From Spirochaetota bacterium (lineage in GTDB: Bacteria > Spirochaetota > Spirochaetia > Treponematales > Breznakiellaceae), in contig JAEWSV010000345.1 in the NCBI GenBank assembly GCA_023398155.1, positions 1 to 5,544 on the forward strand: a stretch of 5,544 nt of DNA. Reading direction: 5' to 3'. Shown in pieces: positions 1-5,544 of the stretch; within the stretch, counting starts at the first letter, position 1; each line of letters starts with the position of its first letter. The position numbers and the translations under genes are program-made. Under the pieces are notes generated by a model that did no database searches, was not told the DNA's origin, and saw nothing but the letters and a program-made list of their open reading frames with translations.

Positions 1-1272
1 TCGGTCCGCCGGAATCGTCCAAAGCGCCGAGGGAGCGTAGCAGTTCGACGGCCGCGAGCCAAGCGGAATCGGGAGGCGGCTCGAACCAGGGCAACGCGAG
101 CCGGTCGCGGACGCCCCAGAGGGCGCAGTCCAGCACGAGGGAAGAAAGTTCCACGCGGAGGATTTCGCTCTCCGTGTCAGTCGGCCTGGACGAGCCTTCG
201 GCCCAGAGGCGGATGCAGCGCCCGGGCCCGAGACGTCCCGCGCGCCCCGCGCGCTGGTCGGCGGAGCGGAGGCTCGCGTTCTCCAGCGAGAGGCGGTCCA
301 TGGCCGCGCCCAGGTGGTACCGCTCCAAGCGCACGTAGCCGGAATCCACCACCACTTTCACGCCGCTCACCGTGAGGCTCGTCTCGGCTATGTTCGTGGA
401 TAGGATGACCCTGCGCTTTCCCGCCCGCTGCCCCCTCTCGGGCTGCGGCGCGACGATTCGCCTCTGATCAGCCAGGGGGAGCGAGCCGTGGAGCTTGAGA
501 AGCTCGATACTGCCGGCGACGGGCGTGCGGAAGAGGACGGCAGCGGCGTCCTCGATCTCCCGCCTGCCCGGCAGGAAGACGAGGGCGTCGCCGTCCCCCT
601 CGTCGGCGGCAAGCACTGCCGCGACGGCCGAGCCGACCTCGTCGCCGAGCCGTCCGCGGCCGCCGAGCGGCCTATGGAAGATCTCCACCGGGAAGGGCCT
701 GAAAGGGCAATCGATCATCGGAACCTTCCCGCCGCCCTCTTCCAGGAAGAGGGCTACCCTTTCGGCATCCATGGTCGCGGACATGACGAGCACGGCGAGG
801 TCGCTCCGGAGCCGCCTGAGATCCAAGGCCAGGGCGAGCGCGAGATCCGCGGCGACGGACCGCTCGTGGTACTCGTCGAAGATGAGGACCGAGACCCCCT
901 CCAGGCCGGGATCGGAGAGGAGCCTGCGGGTGAGAAGGCCCTCGGTGACCACCTCCACCCTCGTCCTGGCCGAAACCTTCCGTTCCAGGCGGACCGAATA
1001 GCCTACAGTCTCCCCGATCGCCTCGCCGAGGAGTTCCGCCATACGGGCGGCTACGCCGACGGCCGCGACCCTCCGCGGTTCGAGCATGACGATTTTACCT
1101 CCGCCGAAGACGGCGGAAGCGGCGAGCTCGAGAGGGACGAGGGTGGACTTGCCGCTACCCGGATCGGCGCGGACCACCGCTACGCGGCGGCCGGCCAAGT
1201 CGGGGCGATCCGATCCAGGTAGGGGACGAGCGGCAGGCCCGTCGCGGCGATCGCCGCACGGATATCGATCAA
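1..1272 (-). CDS. hrpB: HrpB-type DEAH-box ATP-dependent helicase, N-terminal half, frameshifted near its start
   Basis: This is a superfamily 2 DEAH/RHA helicase of the HrpB kind, an ATPase of poorly known bacterial role. From 1201 to the left edge one frame runs unbroken for 400 codons with every core motif in order: GSGKST Walker A (1159-1142), EPRRVAA motif Ia (1081-1061), DEYH motif II (877-866), SAT motif III (781-773), LVFLPGRREIE motif IV (near 580-548), STNIAETS motif V (400-377) and QRAGRAGR motif VI (256-233). The text after motif VI (LGPGRCIRLWAEGS) and LPWFEPPPDSAWLAA are typical of HrpB rather than HrpA. HrpB proteins run to about 800 residues, so roughly half is outside. The 24 codons from the TTG at 1272 (MIDIRAAIAATG, then LPLVPYLDRIAP) look like the expected N-terminus but are one frame off from the rest. 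As written, that frame stops at TAG 1182-1180. A shorter product from the TTG at 1198 would keep Walker A. Confidence 0.88.
1199..1206 (-). other. probable one-base deletion (frameshift) in the hrpB reading frame
   Basis: On the coding strand GCC CCG ACT TGG in the upstream frame must become a Pro-Asp-Leu-Ala reading to join the helicase frame. One extra C or G in the CCCCG run restores IAPDLAGRRVAVV, a natural lead-in to Walker A. The homopolymer context fits a base missing from the assembly or a recent real mutation. No canonical slippery heptamer is seen. Confidence 0.75.
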
Positions 1273-2180
1273 AAGGGGAAACGTTCCTTAACGGTCATGC
1301 CGCCTGAAGCTTCGATGCGGATTTCCAGCGCGTCGCCGGCCTGGACGCGCTTGTGGACCGCCGCGCCGTAAAGAGAACGGACGATGCCCTCCTTCCGCGA
1401 GGCTGCGTCGGTCTTGGCGATCTCCATGAGTTCGGCGAGGCGTTCCCGGTAGACCGCGGGCGCGAGGCCGTAAACATCTTCGTCCGCGCGGTGGAAGGCG
1501 TAGGGGACTCCTTCCGCGTCGAAGGCGCCGAGCGGGATGCCCTCCGCTTGCGGCACCTCGTCGGAGAACACGCGGTAGGGGATGGCGAGATTGGTCTCGC
1601 GGCCTTCTTCGATCTCCGAATACCGGAAGTTGAGCACGACCGCGTCGAAGTAGATATCGCTGCCCGCGATCTCCAGCTCGCGTTCCCCGATCCGGCTCCC
1701 GGGAGCGGCGGGATCGAAATAGGCCAGGGAAAGGCGCGTCTTTCCGAGTGAACGCGAAAGCACCTTGACCTCCGCGACCTTGACGCTGCGTTCCAGGTTC
1801 CGGACGACCGCGCGGAGTTCCCGGATGCGCTGGGCGGCAGCCGCGGCCTCTTCCAATCGCTCGACGGTCCGCCCCACCGCAGCGATGGAGAGCGCCGCGA
1901 CGGCCAGGAGGGCGAGCGTCGGCAGAAGGGCGACGAGTCGGCCGGCGAGGCTCGATGCCGCGTCGAAGGCCGCGAGGAAGGCTCCAGCGGGCGTGAGGCG
2001 CGCGGAGGCCGCCCGTTCGGCGAGCGCCGCCGTCCGTACGGCCGTCGCCACGCGGAGACCGATCGCGAGGAAGGAGATGGCCGCGAGGGAGAGGAGCCCG
2101 ACGCGGGTCGTGAAAAGGAAGACGATAACGGAAGAGAGCCTCTTGACGATTTCCATGAGCGCCGCGGGATTGCCTTCCAT
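1269..2180 (-). CDS. membrane protein B, paralogue of protein A, unknown function
   Basis: No named family is recognised. The 303-residue protein has no cysteine. Two hydrophobic stretches (about 27-42, perhaps extended by 17-25, and about 82-102) flank an Ala-rich loop with several Arg (43-81). A charged, Ala-rich, probably coiled helix (104-135) leads into a soluble domain. That domain repeats the motif order of protein A: VLSRS (140-144), PYRVFSDEVP (201-210), IVRSLYGAAVH (266-276) and GGMTV (293-297). It differs from A mainly in its extra N-terminal membrane region. Topology is unclear: two helices would place the domain on the side where the N-terminus lies, whereas A has one helix. The ATG is supported by AAGGAG six bases upstream. 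The stop codon overlaps the TTG of the helicase gene. A and B may work as a pair, but that is inference from adjacency and homology. Confidence 0.85.
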   Translation of the reverse strand: MEGNPAALMEIVKRLSSVIVFLFTTRVGLLSLAAISFLAIGLRVATAVRTAALAERAASARLTPAGAFLAAFDAASSLAGRLVALLPTLALLAVAALSIAAVGRTVERLEEAAAAAQRIRELRAVVRNLERSVKVAEVKVLSRSLGKTRLSLAYFDPAAPGSRIGERELEIAGSDIYFDAVVLNFRYSEIEEGRETNLAIPYRVFSDEVPQAEGIPLGAFDAEGVPYAFHRADEDVYGLAPAVYRERLAELMEIAKTDAASRKEGIVRSLYGAAVHKRVQAGDALEIRIEASGGMTVKERFPF

Positions 2181-2186
2181 GACGAG

Positions 2187-2192
2187 CTCCTT
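2187..2192 (-). promoter_or_regulatory. ribosome binding site for membrane protein B
   Basis: On the minus strand AAGGAG follows directly from the TAA stop of protein A and sits six bases before the ATG at 2180. This decides the start in favour of the first Met over Met9 (ATG at 2156), which has no such site in front of it. Confidence 0.8.
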
Positions 2193-2865
2193 ATTCCCGA
2201 ATGATCTCTATGCCGCCGTCCGTACGGGCGACGAGGGCGTAGACCGCGCCCACCTCGAATGAGCGGAGCCGTTTGAGGTCATGAACCGCGCTTCCGAAGG
2301 CCGCTTTGAGCAGGCGATCCGTCCGTGAGGCGGCCCGCCCCTCGGCCGCTGTTTCGTCGCCGCGTTCGGCGGACCGAACGCGGCCGAAGAGATCCGTCAG
2401 GGCGGAGCGGGCAGTCCGGTCCAGGGCGGCGGACTGGAAGATCGCGGGAAATCCGCCGCGGTCGTAATACGCGAAAAGCTCCGTGCCCCGGCGCGGGGGA
2501 ACGAGGTCGGTGAAGACGCGGGACGGGAAGACGAGGGCCCGCTCTCCCACCGGGACCACGAGCGAATCGATGGAAAGTTCCGATCCGTTCCACGATCGCT
2601 CGAAAGAAGAGATTTCGGCGCCGTCCGCGTCGTAGAAGCGGAAGCGGGCCGAAACGGCCGCGTCGCTCCGCGAGAGGACCATGAAGCGGAGCGGGACGAA
2701 CTCGGCCTTGAGGAGATCGATCCGGTCCTCGAGCCGCGCGATGATCGAGCGGCGGTGGAGAACGGTGAAGGCCAGGAGTCCCGCGAGGACCACCGCGAGG
2801 AGTACCGCGGAGACGAGGAGGTGGTGGAGGATCCTTCCGGAACGCGATCGCGATCCTCGCGTCAT
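2191..2865 (-). CDS. membrane-anchored protein A, unknown function
   Basis: I do not recognise a named family. The protein has 224 residues and no cysteine. A basic N-terminus (RGSRSRSGR) precedes one strongly hydrophobic helix (about 14-36), then HRR and a charged, probably coiled helix (about 39-56). The rest (58-224) looks like a soluble mixed alpha/beta domain. There is no lipobox and no convincing signal peptidase site, so it is probably an N-in anchor with the domain outside the cytoplasm. The motifs VLSRS (63-67), PSRVFTDLVP (114-123), LLKAAFGSAVH (185-195) and GGIEI (217-221) recur in the same order in the next gene, marking the two as diverged duplicates. The ATG overlaps the ligA stop as ATGA, with CCGGAG seven bases upstream, so translation is probably coupled to ligA. 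The coding call is secure; the function is unknown. Confidence 0.85.
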   Translation of the reverse strand: MTRGSRSRSGRILHHLLVSAVLLAVVLAGLLAFTVLHRRSIIARLEDRIDLLKAEFVPLRFMVLSRSDAAVSARFRFYDADGAEISSFERSWNGSELSIDSLVVPVGERALVFPSRVFTDLVPPRRGTELFAYYDRGGFPAIFQSAALDRTARSALTDLFGRVRSAERGDETAAEGRAASRTDRLLKAAFGSAVHDLKRLRSFEVGAVYALVARTDGGIEIIRE

Positions 2866-4958
2866 GCGTCGTCTCCGGCGAACAGCTCGCCCTGGCCGCC
2901 TCCGGTCGCGGGGTTACCCGCCGCTCCGGTCCCCGCCCCGTCTCCGGTCGGGGATCGGGCGGCCGCGGGATCGGCCAGGACCGCGAGGAAAGCTTCCTCG
3001 TCCAGTATGGCCACGCCGAGTTTGCGCGCCTTCTCGTTTTTTGAGGAACCCGACTGCGGATCGTTCGTGACGAGGTAGCTGAGATCTTTGGTGACAGAAC
3101 TCTTCGCGAGCGCGCCGAGCGCCTTGATTCGCGCCTCCGCCTCCCCCCGTTTCATGGAAACGAGCTCGCCGGTGAAGCAGAAGGAAAGACCGCGGAGCGG
3201 CGTCTCCTCGGCCGATGGCGGCGGGGAGATGGAAACGACGCCGGAGCGGAGCGTGGCGTCCATGTCGCTCGCCGTCTCCGCGATTCCTTCCACGATGGTG
3301 CGCGCGGTGATCTCGCCGAGGCCGTGGACCTTCGCCACCTCTTCCACCGTTGCGGCCCGCAGCTTCTCCAGCGTATCGAAGCCCGCGCCGACGACCTTCT
3401 CCATGATGGTCTCGCCCACCCCCTCCAGGTCGAAGCCCGCGACGAAGGCCGCGAGAGACAGGACGCGCGGAGTCTTGAGGTGACGGATGACCTTGGCCGC
3501 GGAAAGCTCGCCCATCCGGTCCATCTCGGAGAGCTCTTCCGCTTCCAGGGTATACAGATCGGCGATCCGCGCCAGGCGGCCCGACTCGTAGAGGCGCCTG
3601 AGGAGCTTGTCGCCGAATTCCCGCACGTCGAGCACCGAGATCCATTTTTCGATGCGGTGGTGGAGCCGTTTCGGACAGGCGGGATTCGGACAGAAGAGGC
3701 GGGTGCCGCCGTCGGTAAGAGCCGTCCCGCAGGTGCCGCAGGAGACCGGGAAATCGATCTCGCGGAGCGCCTCCGTTCGGAGTTCCTCAGCGGAACCGGC
3801 GGCCGTTGACGCGGCCGTATCGGCGTCCGTATCGGCGTCCGCTGACGCGGCCGTATCGGCGGCCGTATCGGCGAGGCGCTCGATCTTGGGAATGATCTCT
3901 CCGCGCTTCACGACCACGACGCGCGAGCCGATCTTGAGGCCCATGGCGCGGATCATGTCGGGATTGTTGAGGTTCGCCCGCTGGACCGTGGTGCCCGCGA
4001 GGCGCACGGGGTCCACGATGCCGATGGGAGTATAGGTGGCCCCCGATTCGCTCCATTCCACGGCCCGGAGCACGGAAACGGCCGCCTCCAGATCGAATTT
4101 GAAGGCTATCTGGCGTTCGGGCCTGGCTCGGCGGAGGTCGGCCATATCGCTGTCGCGGTCCTTCACGACGAGCCCGTCGATATCGTAGTCGAGGCGCGGC
4201 CGCTCTTCGGCTACCTTCTCGCGATAGGCGACCACGTCCTCGCTCGACGCGAGGACTACGGTGGGGGTGGTCCGGAATCCCCGCTTCGAAAGCCATTCGA
4301 GCTTGGCGAGTTCGTCGGCGAAGTAGCGGTCGTCTCCGGCCGCCGCCGCGTCGTAGCAGACGAGTTCCAGGTCCTCCGCCCCCTCCCCGTCCTTGCGCCG
4401 CATGAGGCCGTTCGCCGCGTTCCTGCAGTTCGCCTTGTCGGCGTATTTCGTCGTCCATACCGCATGCGGCATGATCACTTCGCCCCGCACGCCGCCCGAG
4501 AACGGCTGATCCAGACGCTGTACCACGCCCTTCATGCGGCGGGCGTTCCGCGTGATCTCGTCGCCCACGAAACCGTCGCCGCGGGTCACCGCGCGGACGA
4601 GGACGCCGCCTTCGTATTGGAGTTCCAGGCTCGCGCCGTCCAGCTTATGCTGGACCACGTAGGAAAGGGGGGCGATCTTGGACGCCCAAGCGCGGAATTC
4701 TTCGGGATTGGCCGCCTTTTCCTGGCTCCCCATGGGGATGAGGTGGCGGGCTTTGGGAAAGCCGTCCACCGAATCGGCGCCGACGCGGGCAAGGAGGGCG
4801 CTTTCCGGCGCGAGGCGTTTGAGTTCGTCCCAGAGCGCATCGAATTCGGCGTCGCTTATTTCCGCCTCGCCGTTATAGTACGAAGCCTGGTAGCGCCCTA
4901 TGAGCCCTTCCAGCTCGGCTATCCGCCCGGCCGCTCCCCTTCCCGTCTCAGGCTCCAC
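2862..4958 (-). CDS. ligA: NAD+-dependent DNA ligase LigA (divergent)
   Basis: The enzyme seals 3'-OH/5'-phosphate nicks using NAD+ in replication and repair. It has 698 residues, slightly above the usual ~670. The start is GTG, backed by GGGAGG six bases upstream. Domain Ia (about 10-60, ISDAEFD) is followed by the nucleotidyltransferase domain with adenylated Lys105 in HKLDG, TRGDG (125-129), RGE160, Arg179/Arg187, DIDGLVVK (259-266) and Lys287. An OB fold (about 305-360) follows, then four zinc-ligand Cys (407, 410, 423, 428), helix-hairpin-helix repeats (about 436-560) and a BRCT domain (about 587-663). Oddities are Gln103 where Escherichia coli has active-site Glu113, Phe39 for Tyr35, no Arg matching the GRTG segment of the OB fold, a repeat-built Ala/Asp/Thr linker (363-387), and a flexible Gly/Ala/Pro tail (664-698) containing QGELF. 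E. coli numbering is from memory. The stop overlaps the next start as ATGA. Confidence 0.96.
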   Translation of the reverse strand: MEPETGRGAAGRIAELEGLIGRYQASYYNGEAEISDAEFDALWDELKRLAPESALLARVGADSVDGFPKARHLIPMGSQEKAANPEEFRAWASKIAPLSYVVQHKLDGASLELQYEGGVLVRAVTRGDGFVGDEITRNARRMKGVVQRLDQPFSGGVRGEVIMPHAVWTTKYADKANCRNAANGLMRRKDGEGAEDLELVCYDAAAAGDDRYFADELAKLEWLSKRGFRTTPTVVLASSEDVVAYREKVAEERPRLDYDIDGLVVKDRDSDMADLRRARPERQIAFKFDLEAAVSVLRAVEWSESGATYTPIGIVDPVRLAGTTVQRANLNNPDMIRAMGLKIGSRVVVVKRGEIIPKIERLADTAADTAASADADTDADTAASTAAGSAEELRTEALREIDFPVSCGTCGTALTDGGTRLFCPNPACPKRLHHRIEKWISVLDVREFGDKLLRRLYESGRLARIADLYTLEAEELSEMDRMGELSAAKVIRHLKTPRVLSLAAFVAGFDLEGVGETIMEKVVGAGFDTLEKLRAATVEEVAKVHGLGEITARTIVEGIAETASDMDATLRSGVVSISPPPSAEETPLRGLSFCFTGELVSMKRGEAEARIKALGALAKSSVTKDLSYLVTNDPQSGSSKNEKARKLGVAILDEEAFLAVLADPAAARSPTGDGAGTGAAGNPATGGGQGELFAGDDA
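3799..3870 (-). repeat. six tandem 12-base units in the ligA linker
   Basis: Six 12-base units abut without gaps. Read on the plus strand, units 2, 5 and 6 are identical (GCGGCCGTATCG); units 1, 3 and 4 (GCGGCCGTTGAC, GCGTCCGTATCG, GCGTCCGCTGAC) differ at one to five positions. On the coding strand each unit adds four residues of the DTAA, SADA, DTDA or STAA type, making a hydrophilic linker between the OB fold and the zinc finger of LigA. The unit length is a multiple of three, so copy-number change would keep the frame. The mixture of identical and drifted copies suggests duplication by slippage. Confidence 0.92.
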
Positions 4959-5544
4959 CGCGGACCTCCCTCAGAAAATAGAGTTCGCGCACCTCGTGGT
5001 GCTTGGCCTCTCCTTTCCGCTCGAACTTGGTCTCGGGCCGCCATTCCTGGCGCGGGGAAAAGCCGGCGTAGGCGTTCTTGAGGCCAACCGTGGCCGAAAG
5101 CTCGGCGAGGGCCCAGTCGCCGTATTCCGCCCAGTCGGTGGCCATGTACAGGTAGCCGCCGTCGGCGAGCTTGGCCGCGAGGAGGTCGGTGAACGGACGC
5201 TTTACGAGCCGCCGCTTGTGGTGTCGCTTTTTCGGCCAGGGATCGGGGAAAAAGATATGGAAGGCCGCCACCGAGGCGTCCGCCACCATATCCTCAAGGA
5301 CTTCCACCGCGTCGTGTTCAACGATCCTGACGTTCGTGAGGCCCCGCTTCTCGATCTCCCAGAGGAGGCGCCCGACGCCGGGCGTGTGCACCTCCAGGCC
5401 CAGGTAGTTCTTCTCGGGATTGGCCTCGGCGACCATCGCCGTAGCGATGCCCATGCCGAAACCGATCTCCACCGTGAGGCTCCGACCGTTTCCGAAGGCG
5501 GCTCCCCGATCCAAGGTTTTCTTTTCGTAGGGGAGGATATACCG
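4948..5544 (-). CDS. trmB: tRNA (guanine-N7-)-methyltransferase TrmB, N-terminus beyond window
   Basis: This cytosolic SAM-dependent enzyme makes 7-methylguanosine at position 46 in the variable loop of tRNAs. The frame is open to the right edge, giving 198 visible residues that begin RYILPYEKK; the family is usually about 210-240 residues, so perhaps 10-40 are missing. Counting from the edge, VEIGFGMG (25-32) is the SAM-binding glycine loop, YLGLEVHTPGVG (47-58) the next conserved block, and FFPDPWPKKRHHKRR (98-112) the TrmB signature with its catalytic Asp and basic tRNA-binding stretch. ATDW (135-138) and TKFERKG (172-178) are the conserved C-terminal blocks. A TTG at 5514 could be read as a start, but it would drop the conserved RYILP segment, so I treat the gene as partial. 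Its last 11 bases overlap ligA, implying cotranscription. Family assignment is secure; the true start is not visible. Confidence 0.95.
   Translation of the reverse strand, partial: RYILPYEKKTLDRGAAFGNGRSLTVEIGFGMGIATAMVAEANPEKNYLGLEVHTPGVGRLLWEIEKRGLTNVRIVEHDAVEVLEDMVADASVAAFHIFFPDPWPKKRHHKRRLVKRPFTDLLAAKLADGGYLYMATDWAEYGDWALAELSATVGLKNAYAGFSPRQEWRPETKFERKGEAKHHEVRELYFLREVRGGA
4965..4970 (-). promoter_or_regulatory. ribosome binding site for ligA, inside the end of trmB
   Basis: Read on the minus strand this is GGGAGG followed by T, six bases before the GTG at 4958. It lies within the last codons of trmB. It is the best Shine-Dalgarno match near the gene and supports GTG as the ligA start despite the absence of a nearby ATG. 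Confidence 0.75.

Noticed and set aside
1199..1206. Programmed -1 ribosomal frameshift in the helicase
   Set aside because: The shift needed is -1, but no X-XXY-YYZ slippery heptamer or clear downstream stem is visible, and such recoding is not known to me in HrpB. A missing base is simpler.
488..1222. A 244-codon plus-strand open frame opposite the helicase
   Set aside because: The minus strand carries a continuous helicase with all motifs here. The plus frame is Arg/Glu/Gly-rich with no recognisable motif, as expected of antisense shadows in G+C-rich DNA.
1..1272. HrpA in place of HrpB
   Set aside because: The Walker A lies within about 45 residues of the start, and the LGPGxCxRLW and LPWFEPP blocks fit HrpB. 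HrpA has a longer N-terminus and a DEAH motif II.
2758..2865. Cleaved signal peptide or lipoprotein signal on membrane protein A
   Set aside because: The protein has no cysteine and no small-x-small site after the hydrophobic core. HRR follows the helix, so an uncleaved anchor fits better.
2914..3645. Long alternative minus-strand frame within ligA, and a similar one at 3787-4458
   Set aside because: Both are out-of-frame readings of ligA with very high Arg/Gly content. The LigA frame holds the zinc, HhH and BRCT motifs.
3799..3870. CRISPR-like or regulatory repeat array
   Set aside because: The units are 12 bases, directly adjacent without spacers, and in frame inside ligA, so this is a coding minisatellite.
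4464..5081. Plus-strand open frame across the trmB/ligA junction
   Set aside because: It is antisense to two secure genes and has no domain signature. The same applies to the other plus-strand frames opposite ligA and the membrane proteins.

Overview
The window is a fully coding, G+C-rich (roughly two thirds by eye) stretch of bacterial chromosome in which all five genes read leftward on the minus strand. In transcription order they are: trmB (tRNA m7G46 methyltransferase, its first codons beyond the right edge), ligA (NAD+-dependent DNA ligase), two unrecognised membrane-anchored proteins that look like diverged paralogues of each other, and an HrpB-type DEAH-box ATP-dependent helicase whose C-terminal half lies beyond the left edge. 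LigA makes the source a bacterium. The divergent ligase flavour (IPMGSQEKA in place of the usual PMLSL block, HKLDG active site, NCRNAANG) reminds me of treponeme-like spirochaetes. That is a guess from memory, not a result.

Region by region: 5544-4948 trmB; 4958-2862 ligA, overlapping trmB by 11 bases; 2865-2191 membrane protein A, overlapping ligA by ATGA; a 10-base gap carrying a ribosome binding site; 2180-1269 membrane protein B; then the helicase from a TTG at 1272, whose start overlaps the previous stop as TTGA. No promoter, terminator, RNA gene or mobile element is visible. The packing suggests one transcript with translational coupling, probably started upstream of the right edge. 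trmB, ligA and the helicase have nucleic-acid housekeeping roles. The two membrane proteins have no obvious link to these and may only share the transcript.

The points most worth a second look are: a one-base frameshift just before the Walker A motif of the helicase, invisible to a simple ORF search; the tandem membrane-protein paralogues; a six-copy 12-base repeat that lengthens a linker inside ligA; a Gln at the ligase position normally held by an active-site Glu; and a possible sliding-clamp-binding peptide (QGELF) at the ligase C-terminus. I do not see a new defence or mobile system here.
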